This document shows positions 11,836 to 25,360 of a DNA stretch of 64,000 nt, in pieces. The position numbers and the translations under genes were made by a program. Source of the stretch: Mesostigma viride (lineage: Eukaryota; Streptophyta; Mesostigmatophyceae; Mesostigmatales; Mesostigmataceae); NCBI GenBank assembly GCA_009746045.1, contig RPFO01000819.1, forward strand, positions 560,382 through 624,381. Reading direction: 5' to 3'. The first letter of the stretch is position 1. Each line of letters begins with the position of its first letter. Under the pieces are notes generated by a model. That model was not told the origin of the DNA and made no database searches. It saw nothing but the letters and a program-made list of their open reading frames with translations.

Positions 11836-12523
11836 CCCGTATTACATAGGAAGGAGTGACTATGTACTCCACCCTATGTACTCCAAGAGTACATAGGGTG
11901 GCACACTATGTACTCCAAGAGTACATAGTCCGGAGTACATATGATCCGGGATTTCCGAATAGGGGACTGCCGACGCGGTGAGACACGCCCGTATTACATA
12001 GGAAGGAGTGACTATGTACTCCGGACTATGTACTCCAAGAGTACATAGTCCGGAGTGACTATGTACTCCAAGAGTACATAGTCCGGAGTACATATGATCC
12101 GGGATTTCCGAATAGGGGACTGCCGACGCGGTGAGACACGCCCGTATTACATAGGAAGGAGTGACTATGTACTCCGGACTATGTACTCCAAGAGTACATA
12201 GTCCGGAGTGACTATGTACTCCAAGAGTACATAGTCCGGAGTACATATGATCCGGGATTTCCGAATAGGGGACTGCCGACGCGGTGAGACACGCCCGTAT
12301 TACATAGGAAGGAGTGACTATGTACTCCGGACTATGTACTCCAAGAGTACATAGTCCGGAGTGACTATGTACTCCAAGAGTACATAGTCCGGAGTACATA
12401 TGATCCGGGATTTCCGAATAGGGGACTGCCGACGCGGTGAGACACGCCCTTATTACATAGGAAGGAGTGACTATGTAATCCACACTATGTACTCCAAGAG
12501 TACATAGTGTGGAGTACATAGTG
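11836..12523. repeat. Right subterminal array of the CACTA-like element, 153-bp units
   Basis: Four full units, starting near 11836, 11989, 12144 and 12295, repeat with a period of about 153 bp and are almost identical, with a partial fifth unit. Each contains two to three palindromic modules built on GTACTCCAAGAGTAC flanked by CTATG/CATAG, plus a unique part with GATCCGGGATTTCCG and GACGCGGTGAGACACG. Because 153 is divisible by three, a 255-codon minus-strand frame stays open across the array; this is a by-product. The array is the inverse of 3322-3660. Confidence 0.9.
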
Positions 12524-12690
12524 CCTCCAATGCAAGCAGGTATTCTCTGTTGGTTTTTAATAATAATAGTTGGATAAATCTTTATAGGGAGGGGGGGAAG
12601 CTGCCGGCGTAGCTTAACGTTGATCACCGGCTGAGCGGCTGTGTTATTTCGCAGGACACACGGGTGTTTTCAACAGGAAAGACGCGAGGT

Positions 12691-13017
12691 ATGGCTCGAA
12701 AGCCCAAGCATAATGGAGCCGCTTCGGCTGGCGGCAGCAAGGGAAAGGGTCCTATGAAGAAAACGCGCCCCAGTGGTCCTCCTGGCAGTAAGGGAAGTGC
12801 GTCGTGTGATCCCAATGACTCATCGATCCCAATGACGCCAGGCGCCAACGTTATTGTGGTGCCAGAGACAACCAGCGGTCACAGCCGGGACGTTCAGACT
12901 TCGGATCCTAACAAAACTATACTTTTAGACGAAGCTTGTCCCAAAAAGAATTGCTGCTGCGCTACTTGCAACGCTGACGTACATGTGAAGATCTGTTTGC
13001 ACGGAATGACAAAAAGG
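12691..13017 (+). CDS. Possible first exon of an unknown gene
   Basis: Begins with ATG at 12691 (an earlier in-frame ATG lies at 12664). It encodes a Lys/Gly/Ser/Pro-rich basic N-terminus and then a short Cys-rich segment (NCCCATCNADVHVKIC) that could bind metal. The frame ends at AAAAAG followed by GTAAAC, a usable 5' splice site overlapping the stop, so the ORF probably continues in a later exon I cannot find past the TGCC tract. Only 150 bases separate it from the end of the CACTA-like element. Family unknown. Confidence 0.35.
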
Positions 13018-13029
13018 TAAACACTTAAT

Positions 13030-14390
<1,361 letters not shown>

Positions 14391-14860
14391 AATTGAATTG
14401 AATTGTAACATAACTCCGTTGGGAGTATATGTAGCACATAGCCCTTGAGAGGGGGCATATGGCCTATCATACATCCTAAGCTACTTCCTGCAAGGGTGGG
14501 GATGTAAACAACACTTGCTCGAGGTGCACCAAGGCACCTGCACCCTCATGATGTATCGCGCTATGCCCACTTAAGGGGGAGCGTGGCATGCGGGGGAAGA
14601 TCATCATGGCTATACAAGAGCTATGGCATGGCGTCTCAGCAGAGAGTTACTCCCTGCATGGGCACTGCATAATTAAATAAAGCTAGGCATCATCTGGAGG
14701 GTGGCTCATCATAGGCACACATGTACATGACTAAAAAGGCTAGGCCTAGGCTGGTATAGTGCCTGTAGTAGGCGGGCATGTACACTCTCTGTCATGTTCC
14801 TCATTAATTAATTCATTACATGACTCCATTGTGAGTACATGTGGCACATATCCCTGAAGC
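14391..14860 (-). repeat. LINE 3'-UTR fragments, minus strand
   Basis: On the minus strand this reads as the same 3' UTR that follows ORF1 at 22940: the run ATGTACATGTGTGCCTATGA, then AGATGATGCCTAGCTTTATT, then the hairpin at 14409-14431 and a (CAATT)n tail at 14391-14408. A second, shorter end with its own hairpin (14819-14841) and an ATTA-type tail lies just beyond it. Both are 5'-truncated, as expected of LINE copies. Confidence 0.75.
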
Positions 14861-14954
14861 TGTGCATATGGCCTTTAATACATTCTGGGCTACTTCCTTG
14901 CGAGGGTAGGATGTAATGTCAGTTAACTACACCTGCTCCAGGTGCATGAAGTGC

Positions 14955-15552
<598 letters not shown>

Positions 15553-15689
15553 ATGTACTCCCACAGTTATGTTCCTAATTTATTAATTAATTAATGTGTC
15601 TTGCATATTGCATTAACTGAGACAATGGTGACATGTGTGCATTATCAGGATGATGCATTATCAGAATTTAGCCCAGCGCTGCGAATGCA

Positions 15690-15830
15690 GAGAGTCACTC
15701 TCTGATGAGAAGCCATGCCCTAGCCTTTGTATAGCCATGATGTTTTTCCACCCCATGCCAGGCCCCCTTGAGCTCTGAGAGATCATGCTGGTGCAGGTGC
15801 CCTTGGTGCACCTACAGCTGTAGAGCAGGC
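15690..15830 (+). repeat. LINE 3'-UTR family fragment
   Basis: Repeats the segment seen at 13860-13990 and 23090-23230: GAGAGTCACTCTCTG, GCCATGCCCTAGCC, TGTATAGCCATGATG and GGTGCAGGTGCCCTTGGTGC. It lacks the terminal hairpin and ends just downstream of the next gene's stop codon. Confidence 0.7.
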
Positions 15831-15867
15831 TGCGTGGAAAGTGGGTGGGGCGTCTCGTGGGATAACC

Positions 15868-18800
15868 TCAGCTAGGTATAACCTGGTATCCCGCAGCCAC
15901 GATGTGGTAGCCCCATTGCTCGAGGTATGTGGTGATGTTTCCCACGGGCCGCACCCTTGCCAGGGGCTCTCCGTTGTTGCCCGAGGCCGCTATCCCGTCG
16001 TGCTCATTCCAGTTTTCCACACCCCCCGCGGGACTAGCGGGTAGCAGCGCCGTGAAATGTTTGTAACTATGAAACCGGATGAGCGCCCATAGGTGCAATG
16101 TGACTGTGCACATGTTGCCATCCGCCATCAACTGCACCCCCTCCACTATCACTGGCACATCCCCTCCCTTGTACTTCCTGCATGGCAGGAATTTCCAGTT
16201 GTGGAGGTTGCAGAAGGCCAGGAATGCGGGTGGGACGTCGAATAGGAACGTGCGCGGGTGGAAGCACAGTGGTTCAGGATACTGCTCACCTTCCGTGGCG
16301 TGCTTACGATGTGCCCACAGCGATGACAGGCACGCTTTTTTGATGCGGTCGGTGACGGACAGCGGCGTGGGGTGAGCTTCTTCGCGATACGAGAGGTCGA
16401 GAAGCGCAAAAGCAGGCTCCTCGGTGACGCGGGGGGGCTTGCACATCCAGTTGCCCTCTTTGATGCCAATAAATTTGACATGGTCAAGCAACAGTCTCAC
16501 CGTTGCATCTGGGACGCCCTTTCCCGTTGGGTTCACATCTGTGGATACCCTCGCAAGCGCATCTCGTAGCAAGTCCCTTGCCTCATCCAGCTTGGCTTGG
16601 TACAAATCCTCATTGTCCGGCTTGGAAAAGGCTAGGTACCCCACACACTGCATCAGCAGCCATCCCACCTCGCATCGTTCACTGCAGTGGTCCTCTCCAC
16701 GCGCTCTCCCCGCTATCAAAACCAGCCCCCACATGCGTCCCCAGTAGGACGCGAGGATCAACGCCCAGACAAACATGATACCTGCGTCCACATGGCAGCC
16801 TGATGCAAAGTTGGTGAAGGTGATTCTGTTTGGGTACAGACGCTCGTCCTTGTGTTCATGATAAACTTTAGCGGTCTTCTTGCAGAACTGACAGTATGTT
16901 TCCTTGCTCTTCTCCTCATCGGTCGCTACCTTCCTCGGCTCCGCCTCCTCCTCCTCCTCCTCCTCCTCCTCCTCCTCACTCGACACCACGATTAACGGAG
17001 TCACCTTCTTCCCATGCTTGCCCTTTGCTGTCTTCCCTCCTGTCTTCCCCCCCTTCTTGGCCTTGCCCTTCCCCGCCTGACCCTGTTTCCCCTGCTCCAC
17101 CTTTGCTTCCGCCCCCCGGCGCTGCTCCCCTCCTCGGCCTTGCCCTTCCCCGCCTGACCCTGTTTCCCCTGCTCCACCTTTGCTTCCGCCCCCCCGGCGC
17201 TGCTCCCCTCCTCGGCCTTGCCCTTCCCCGCCTCCTCCTGCTTCACCCGCTTCCCCTTTGCTGCCGCCCCTCTGGTCTTGACCCCCTCCTCAGGCTTGGC
17301 TTCCCCCCCCTCCTCCTGCTTCACCCGCTTCCCCTTTGCTGCCGCCCCTCTGGTCTTGACCCCCTCCTCGTCCTTGGCTTCCCCCCCTCCTCCTGCTTCC
17401 CCCACTCCACCTTCGCTGCCTCCCCCCCGGCGCTGCTCCCCTCCTCGGCCTTGCCCTTCCCCGCCTGACCCTGTTTCCCCTGCTCCACCTTTGCTTCCGC
17501 CCCCCGGCGCTGCTCCCCTCCTCGGCCTTGCCCTTCCCCGCCTGACCCTGTTTCCCCTGCTCCACCTTTGCTTCCGCCCCCCGGCGCTGCTCCCCTCCTC
17601 GGCCTTGCCCTTCCCCGCCTGACCCTGTTTCCCCTGCTCCACCTTCGCTGCCTCCCCCCGGCGCTGCTCCCCTCCTCGGCCTTGCCCTTCCCCGCCTGAC
17701 CCTGTTTGCCCTGCTCCACCTTCGCTGCCTCCCCCCGGCGCTGCTCCCCTCCTCCGCCTTGGCTTTCCCCTCCTCCTGCTTCACCTGCTCCACCTTCGCT
17801 GCCTCCCCCCCGGCGCTGCTCCCCTCCTCGTCCTTGGCTTCCCCCGCCTCCTGCTTCACCTGCTCCACCTTCGCTGCCTCCCCCCCGGCGCTGCTCCCCT
17901 CCTCCGCCTTGGCTTTCCCCTCCTCCTGCTTCACCTGCTCCACCTTCGCTGCCTCCCCCCCGGCGCTGCTCCCCTCCTCGGCCTTGGCTTTCCCCTCCTC
18001 CTCCTGCTTCCCCCGCTCCACCTTCGCTGCCTCCCCCCGGCGCTGCTCCCCTCCTCGTCCTTGGCTTCCCCCGCCTCCTGCTTCACCTGCTCCACCTTCG
18101 CTGCCTCCCCCCGGCGCTGCTCCCCTCCTCGTCCTTGGCTTCCCCCGCCTCCTCCTGCTTCCCCCGCTCCACCTTCGCTGCCTCCCCCCGGCGCAACCCC
18201 CCTCAGGCTTGGCTTCCCCCGCCTCCTCCTGCTTCCCCCGCTCCACCGGTGCTGCCGCCCCCCGGTGTTGCCCCCCACCTCGGCCTGCCTTGTCCCCTCC
18301 TGTGTCAATGTACTCGCTTGCTGCTCCGCTGGAATGCCCCCCTGACCGGCCCGGGGCCCCAGTGCATCCGATGTACTGACGACACCCTGCGCAATAACGG
18401 CACACAAGGCAAACCCCATGCAGAAGGAACGCATCCGCCACATGCAGTGGACGTCAGTAACGGATGTTGCAATGTTGCTGGAGGGAGGCCAATCGACCGC
18501 ACCCGTACATACAAGGGGCAATTATTTATGCGTCATACCCAAAACAGGAAGAAACTGTGCCACCACTGACCTTGCCATCAACATGGACGGAGTTGGAGAC
18601 CAACTGCAGCGCGGCATTTGCAAGGGCACAGGCTGTGTTGTTCATCAGGTCCACCGCTGGACTCCCCGATCCCGAGTTTTCTTCCTTGCACAAAGCATCC
18701 ACTTCCGTGATGCTCGCGTCCTTGGCTGCCAACTGCGGCAATGAGGCCAGTGCTCGCTTCAGCAGGAACTCGGCAATTGCAATCACGGTGGGCCCTGGCA

Positions 18801-21062
18801 CGATTTCCAGGCCTACACATGCTTGCCCCGCACGTGCCTCCCCCACGTCTGCATCCACCGCAGTTGACATGCTTGCTCGCAGCTCCTCTCTGCCGCTGGC
18901 TTCGTTGCCATGTTCCTCCACCCGCTGCCTCTTGCCTTTCCGATCCTGTTCCTCGCGCTTCTTCGCCGCCTCTCTTTCACTCTCTTCCTCTCTCTTTTCT
19001 GCTGCCTCTCGTGCCCTGCTCCAGGTAATGATGTGCTTCCTTAGGCGGGAGGTCTGCATTACCGAAATTGGACGATATGCACGTCAAAGGAAAGCCAGCC
19101 AAGCAGCAACATTACCAACCATGTAGCGGCAGGGTCAGTGCAGGGGCCAGCACCATAACTGCCTTTGTCTTGTACTCCTACCACACACATTAGGGAAGAC
19201 TGCTGGCATGGCAGCCTGCATCACAGCAATAAATTGCCACCAACTAATTAAATAAGAGAGTGACTCACCGCTGTGGTTCCCTGAAGTGTGGTGGTCACAA
19301 CTCCATCCTTTACAAATTTCAGGCTGCTCCACAGCTTGGGATTTTGTTGATGCCATTTTTTCAATTCCTGTTCCATGTATATTGCCCCCGCCTCACGCTT
19401 CCATGGGTCGCCGTGTACGTCAAACTTTGCTGATGCTTCAGAGAAGTCAAGCGGTTCTTTGCATTCCCTCACCTGTATTCAACGGCAACGCCAAAACGGA
19501 ATCCCATCGCATGCGGAGCGGGGGAACAAGTCAGAAATCAACGCTGCCACGGTGAGACGGCAGATGATGAGGCAGACACGACAATGCCGGCACTAGGTGC
19601 ATGGCAACTATGTGAACAATGACGGTAGCACTCACATGCCTAACCAGCATTTTCTCTGTTTCCCCCGGGTTAGAGTGTAAGGCCTATGCCAACCAAGGTA
19701 AACAACAAAACAACACATCCTAAACTGCCCTAACTGACATGGGCAACAAACATGGCCAATGGAGGACAAGGAACCAAGTAGGATCATCCAACTGGATCAC
19801 GGTATTATGGCAGCTTGCGTGCAGTAAATTATATCAAGCATGGTTGGCTCACCACATTGAAGTATTGTCACATCATTACAACAAGGGAAAGTCAGAAATC
19901 AACGCTGCCACGGTGAGCCGGCAGATGATGGGGCAGACACGACAATGCACTGGGTGCATGGCAACTATGTGAACACTGACGGTAGCACTCACATGCCTAA
20001 CCAGCATTTTCTCTGTTTCCCCCGGGTTAGAGTGTAAGGCCTATGCCAACCAAGGTAAACAACAAAACAACACATCCTAAACTGCCCTAACTGACATGGG
20101 CAACAAACATGGCCAATGGAGGACAAGGAACCAAGTAGGATCATCCAACTGGATCACGGTATTATGGCAGCTTGCGTGCAGTAAATTATATCAAGCATGG
20201 TTGGCTCACCACATTGAAGTATTGTCACATCATTACAACAAGGGAAAGTCAGAAATCAACGCTGCCACGGTGAGCCGGCAGATGATGAGGCAGACACGAC
20301 AATGCACTGGGTGCATGGCAACTATGTGAACACTGACGGTAGCACTCACGTGCCTAACCAGCATTTTCTCTGTTTCCCCCGGGTTAGAGTGTAAGGCCTA
20401 TGCCAACCCAGCTCAACAACAAAACAACACATCATAAACTGCGCTAACTGACATGGGCAAAAAACATGGGCAATGGAGGACAGGGAACCAAGTAGGATCA
20501 TCCAACAGGATCACGGTATTATGGCAGCTTGCACGCAGCAGATCATATCAAGCATGGTTGGCTCACCACATTGAAGTATTGTCACATCATTACAACAAGG
20601 GTAAGCTCAAATAAACTAGTCGTGGCCACTATCTACAGGCAGTATAACGAATGCAACCCATGCAACATGGTGCTCACTACAACGCTTCCTTATCTGCGCA
20701 ATAAAAAGTACAGGGACATTGCATGGCGGCCCCTCAGCTTTTGAGCGCTGTGATGCCGCTGCGACGATAGGGTGGTCAACTGCGACGATAGGGTGAACAC
20801 AACCATACCCACATCATCCTTGCCACAATACGTTTTATGAATCCCCTCAAACCTTTGCGAGAAGCTATAGTCTGCGACAGCGTCCCCTGGCGACGACATA
20901 TACGCATATGCGTTCTCAGCTACTATATTCATTAATTCCCATGGCAGCCGTCTTGTGAGGGGTCCGACGTACCTTTGCTGCCAGAGATTCTTCTGCGAAT
21001 GCGGTTGCCGCTGTGCGCTTTGCCACCCAGCGTGCTTCCATGCAGGCCCGCGCGTCCTCCAT
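15868..21062 (-). CDS. Four-exon gene; coding minisatellite and USP-like C-terminal domain
   Basis: Exons, all joining in phase 0: 21062-20973 (ATG; 30 Ala/Glu-rich codons; donor GTACGT), 19472-19269 (acceptor AATACAG; donor GTGAGT), 19053-18571 (acceptor AATGCAG; donor GTCAGT), and 18386-15868 (acceptor TTGCGCAG). The third exon begins with a charged Glu/Arg/Lys helix, likely a coiled coil. The last exon carries about 16 Lys/Glu/Gly/Ala repeats, a run of 11 Glu, then about 330 residues of globular protein. In that domain TNFASGCHVDA is placed like the Cys box, and KHFTALL followed by WNEHDG like the His box, of ubiquitin-specific proteases (C19 family). This is my reading of weak similarity. 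The repeat portion does not hold one frame throughout; G-run length differences shift it, from real decay or sequencing error. Intron 1 is 1.5 kb and filled with 357-bp tandem repeats. Confidence 0.55.
17095..18250. repeat. Coding minisatellite, units of about 60-78 bp
   Basis: About 16 units on the plus strand contain CCCCGGCGCTGCTCCCCTCCTCG and TTCCCCCGCCTCCTCCTGCTTC-type blocks. On the gene strand the intended peptide is approximately KVEQGKQ, a K/G/E/A spacer, then EEGSSAGG. Unit length varies with C-run length (CCCC, CCCCC, CCCCCC), which changes the frame between units. Confidence 0.9.
19524..20600. repeat. 357-bp tandem repeat, three units
   Basis: Units begin near 19524, 19884 and 20243 with the run GTCAGAAATCAACGCTGCCA. 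They repeat CATGGGCAACAAACATGGCC, GATCACGGTATTATGGCAGC and TTGGCTCACCACATTGAAGT at a spacing of 357 bp. Units one and two differ by few bases; the last is more divergent. It lies within intron 1 of the minus-strand gene. Confidence 0.93.
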
Positions 21063-21365
21063 CGATACACAACAGAGGCTGTCCTGACTGCGAAAGACTT
21101 AATTACCAATGTCTTCGTCGTCTTCTACGTCTTCCACAGTGTGCATGCGTAGCTAGCCAGCTATGTCGCGGTTTACGATCCAGTTAACGATAACGGCCCC
21201 GTAACCAGCCCAGTACCTAATATTGGAGCAGCTATGGCGCCGTACCCACTACCTGACCCGTCCCGTATACCCCAACGTAACCTGAACCGAAGCCGTTCAC
21301 GCCCCCGTAAACATAACCGGCCCAGTTATTGGGCCGTACCGAATCTCGGGGCCAATATTCCGAAT

Positions 21366-23359
21366 CCACGAGGTAGCCATGGCTGACGGCGGAGCTCATA
21401 ACTTTCACGTTTGAGCACCGAATTTAGTCGTGAATATCACAATCGCTTCGTCTTTCTAAGACGCACATGCTGATATAATTTTCCGACGCTATTACACAAT
21501 ATACGATGAGCAAACGCCCATCGACGCAACGCAGCCTGACGGCTGCGCTCGGCAATGAAAATACGTCTGCAGCTCCGGCTGCAGCTTCGCCATCAGGTCC
21601 GGCAGGCGGCAGTGACACTAGTCACGCACTGGTAGTCGCCCAGCACCCTCCCGGGCTTCCTGCCTCGCCCTCAGCCTCGCCTGATCCCAAGCGCAGTCGC
21701 TCAGACGAACCTGGCTGGTCTGAGCGAGAAATTGACGTTGATCGGCTTTTTGCCACCTTCGACATCAACAGCTAGGCTTGCCTTTTTCGAAATTCATTGC
21801 TCCAAGTTACTGGAGCTCGTGTTTTACGGGTCCCACGCCTCACTGCTGGCCCTGTGCAAGCAGTTCCATTCCAGAACCCACCTTTTCCGCAACGGAGCTG
21901 ACGGCCGGTTTTCCGAACGCCCAGCTGACGCCCCTACCTCGGCCAATATGGCCGGCTGGCCTCGCCCCCGCCTTCAGCTCGCAGCTCTCTTTACCATCAC
22001 TCAGCGCTCGGCCTTCGACCTTTTGCAACCCTGCCCCGTTACCGAATCCACCTTCCTCCGCCACCTCCACGACGCCTTCTCACAGCACGTGTCGCCCATT
22101 GCTGCCAACGTGCGCACGCTGGCTGCTGAGCTCCCCACCATCCCCACCGCCACCGCCGCCCTCCTCGCCTCCACCCCCCCCCCCTCCGCCTCCACCGACT
22201 CCATCACCGCCCAGCTCCGCGACATCGACCAGCGTCTTAAGGATAACGCCATCGCTATCGAGGTTCTGCAGAACACCGCAGGCCTCACCGCCCAGGCGGT
22301 GAAGGACATTGCAGCCAAGCCAGCCCCGGCTGGCCTGGTCGGCGATGCTCCTCCCATCACCACCTGGGCGGACATGCTTAAGCAACACACCACCTCCACC
22401 ACCTCCGCCGTCGCAGCCCAGCTCCAACGGCAGACGCTTGACCTCCGCGAGGAGGCCGAGCTCGCCAAGCGCAGCCTTAACGTCATTGTCAAGAATCTCA
22501 AGATGGAGGAAGGTGAGAATTCCGAGAAGCTTGCGCGTGCTTTTGAGAGAGAAATCCTTGATCGCATGGGCCTTACTGGTGAGATCGAGCTGGCCGCCCA
22601 CCGCCTTCCCCGCGCGCGGGGTAAGGCAGGGCCGCCCCCGCTCCTTCTCACCTTTAAGACCCCGGCGGACAAGATTTCTTTTCTCAGACGCCGCAAGCGG
22701 CTCGCGAAGACTCTCTTCACCCTTGATGACGACCTGACCCTGGCGCAGCAACAACGGCGACGGGAGCTATGGCCGATCTACCTCCAGCTCCGGCAGACCA
22801 AGGCGGGCCAGCCGGTGTACTGGAAGGGGGCGGCCATCTACGTCGGCCACAAGCCCTGGCAGGCGACACCCCCCCCCCGCGGCCCCAGCGACTCCAGACG
22901 CCCCAGCTTAGGGGAATACAGCAGTAGTAGTGTAGAATAGATAGACCGTGGCCATGTACATGTACGCCTCCTAGAGGCACTATCCCAGCTAAGCCACGCG
23001 CTTTATTTAATCATGTACATGTGTGCCTATGATGAGCCACACTCCAGATGATGCCTAGCTTTATTTAGTTATGTTGAGCCCATGCAGGGAGTCACTCTCT
23101 GCTGAGAGCCACGCTTTAGCCTTTGCATAGCTATGCTGATCTTCCCCCCCATGACAGGCTCCCCCTTCGCTGGGCATAGCTTGAAGATCATGGGGATGCA
23201 CGTGCCCTGGTGCACCTAGAGCAAGGGTCCTTTACATCCCCACCCTTGCAGGAAGTAGCTTAGGATGTATGATAGGCCATATGCCCCCTCTCAAGGGCTA
23301 TGTGCTACATATACTCCCAACGGAGTTATGTTACAATTCAATTCAATTCAATTCAATTC
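21366..23359 (+). mobile_element. Complete ORF1-only LINE (non-autonomous)
   Basis: Bounded by a perfect 12-bp target duplication AATATTCCGAAT at 21354-21365 and 23360-23371, in a GTAACC-rich flank that continues on both sides. It holds a 5' UTR, one ORF1, a 370-bp 3' UTR, the shared 3' hairpin at 23308-23330 and a (CAATT)n tail. No ORF2 sequence is present between ORF1 and the 3' UTR, so it must use another element's reverse transcriptase, by analogy with mammalian HAL1 elements. A second, decayed copy of the same ORF1 plus 3' UTR lies at 48170-49125. Confidence 0.85.
21506..22940 (+). CDS. LINE ORF1 protein, L1-ORF1p-like, one frameshift
   Basis: Starts at ATG 21506 with a Pro/Ala/Ser-rich N-terminus. 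The frame breaks at about 21770 (TAG) and continues in the +1-related frame to 22940, so one base change separates it from an intact gene of about 475 codons. The middle contains heptad-like Leu/Ala helices (about 22160-22330). The C-terminal third (22470-22850) reads like the RRM plus C-terminal domain of L1 ORF1p: NVIVKNLKMEEGE, AHRLPRARGK, a Phe-rich strand, the basic FLRRRKRL, and a final strand near VYWKGAAIYVG. The expected role is RNA binding and chaperoning in the retrotransposition particle. Confidence 0.75.
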
Positions 23360-23371
23360 AATATTCCGAAT

Positions 23372-24432
23372 GGTACCGTAACCGGTCCGGTAACCTAAAC
23401 CGCCAACGAATACGGACCCGTAACCTGCCCCGTCGAAGTTACCGGGCAGGTTACGGGGGCGTCGAAGTTACCGGACAGGTTACGGGGGCTTCAAATTAAC
23501 TCCTAGTGTATGACTTGGGCTCCTAAAGGTCAAAGGATGAAGGGAAATTTGCAAGTGCATGGATGGGACGCAAGGCAGCAGCTTCAAGGCTGGGTTTGTG
23601 AATCGTCCTTGTATTCATGGTTTACGTGCTTCGTTCGGCTGCATGGCATGTGATGACGAATGCTTCGGCACCTGCTGTGTTGGCCCTACCAATGCACCGG
23701 CAACTTGTTGCCCCCAATGATGGATTCAGGTGCGAGGGCCAAGGTGTGGCCAGATGTTCGCCGATGCGCTGGGGAAAGTGGATGGGCTCAGCCACGTCGA
23801 AGTAGCTGTTCTAGAGAATGGGGTGGTTGGTTGGAAGGAGAAGTATGGCGCCTGCGAATGTCTTGGGGCACCATGCTCTCACAAGATAGATATTGAATAG
23901 GATGCGGTTTCGACCTGGGGTGTGATGTTCAGTCTTCCTTCTATCGATACCATGGTTCCAGATTCAAGCGTGCAACCTACCCATCTGAGACATGTCTTGG
24001 AGAAAAATAACGCACACAGAGCTCAAAAGAGCTCGCAGTGTCAATTTTGTAATTTTTCCCTGCAAAGTGACCCCCAGAACCCGGGGGTCACATTGGGGCT
24101 ACTCTCACGAAACATTGTATGCTAGACGTGTAAGAAAAATTTTCAAGGGTATGAGATGACCACTATGTCTAGATAGCCCTTGGAGATGCACGAAATTCAG
24201 GGTTTTGAGAAAAGGTTTGCATTGCACTTGGTGTGCTAACAAGCCATGAATCGTAGGTGCCATGTCAATTCATTTGACAAAGTTGCAAGCTAGCTTGGTG
24301 CTTGGTGCGTTTTAGTTATTGGATTTGTTGGCAATTTGTCGGCAGTAATTACAATTGATGTCATGTTGTCCGTTGAGGCAATATGCTATATCCTGAGTTA
24401 CTATTACCTGTGTCTCATTGTTTGAATTTTGA
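23372..24432. other. Intergenic; GTAACC-rich start, otherwise nothing recognised
   Basis: 23372-23490 holds several GTAACC/GGTTAC boxes in both orientations (including the run CGAAGTTACCGG twice), continuous with the flank before 21354. The rest to 24432 is AT-rich single-copy sequence with only short frames. Confidence 0.5.
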
Positions 24433-24788
24433 TAAGTAAGTAAGTAAGTACTTGCGTGTCATGCGCAAAGGCATGCCACGGAGTACTATGCTAATCTCAT
24501 TAGAAAAATAATTACACAAAAGTTTAAACAAATATCGTCTGCATCATCCCCCAACCGTTAAGCACTAGATGGGGATGTAATCCTCATCCGAGCTGTCCTC
24601 TACTGTAATGGCAGACGAGGCGGTAGTGTAGCGGCTATCCTCAGGACCAATAACCTCCACCTGCGGACTTCTACCCTGGCTAGCAACAGGCCGCGGGGCC
24701 CGTGGGGAGAAAACAGGAGCATACCCCTCGGGAAGGTGCTTATCGCAGATGGCAGCCCATTTCTCCTTGTCAATCATGCGGGCGCGGA

Positions 24789-25360
24789 TGTTACGTCGCG
24801 TAACAATTCGTTGTAGTTACGGACGTAAATTAGGTCCATGGCCTCGGTTGTTCCTAGGTTACGTGCAGTTCTAGTTTGGACATGATTGTCCCCGTAACAG
24901 TACCGTGGTATATTGGGTGCCTTTGGGCGCCGCGCCGCGTACTATATTAGTGGTCCTTATCCTTTTGTAGAATGTAGTGGACCGGCGTGCATCTGTGCAC
25001 CTGCCTGTGTTTCTGTGGTTCTGTAGGCGAGGGCCAGGTCGGCCCGAGCCTGTTGGACCGTTGGTGACCATTTATGCACGTTCCACTCCTTGTGTGGTCA
25101 CTCGGCGTGTGTTAAGTGAATTGACACATTTAGGCTTGGGTCACGGCAGTGTAGTTGTGTTTCCTTCCTCTATTCCTGGAGTAAACGGGTTTTGGTAAAT
25201 GGTTGTATGGCGTATTATAGCAACACTTACGTTAATGCATTGAGATCAGCTCCGTCACGTTCGTCTTTCGCCAGAGGGTTAAGTAGAGGAGGCCTGACCA
25301 GTTTAGGTAGTATCAGGCCCATTAGAGGTAGAGGTGGAGGTAGATATCCGCGGCGTAACA
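24789..25360 (+). repeat. 5' LTR of the chromovirus
   Basis: 572 bp, with terminal inverted TGTTACG/CGTAACA. ACTATATTAG at 24941-24950 is a plausible TATA box, so U3 probably ends near 24975. The last 154 bases are the first 51 codons of ORF0. Confidence 0.95.

Larger units (their letters stand above)
3351..12534 (+). mobile_element. CACTA-like (CMC) DNA transposon carrying a protein kinase
   Basis: The ends are inverted: TGCATTGGAG, then A or G, then CACTATGTACTC. The left copy is 3351-3373 and the right is 12512-12534 reversed, matching at 22 of 23 positions. Just inside both ends lie subterminal arrays of the same repeat in opposite orientations, a hallmark of CACTA elements. Between them sit a spliced transposase (+) and a kinase ORF (-). 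The CACTA motif sits 11 bases inside the outermost matching base, so the true end could be either place. I could not identify a 2-3 bp target duplication. Similar flanking fragments (GAGTACATAG at 3330) suggest a related older copy next to it. Confidence 0.8.

Noticed and set aside
11836-12523. CRISPR-like array
   Set aside because: Units are contiguous tandem repeats without unique spacers, in a eukaryotic transposon end.
11860-12627. 255-codon minus-strand frame with repeated peptides
   Set aside because: It follows the 153-bp subterminal units, which are divisible by three; no start context or independent coding sign.
24977-25198. 73-codon frame in the LTR (MDRRASVHL start), also in the other LTRs
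   Set aside because: It accumulates replacement changes between LTRs and overlaps the promoter region; unlike ORF0 it shows no silent-change bias that I could see.
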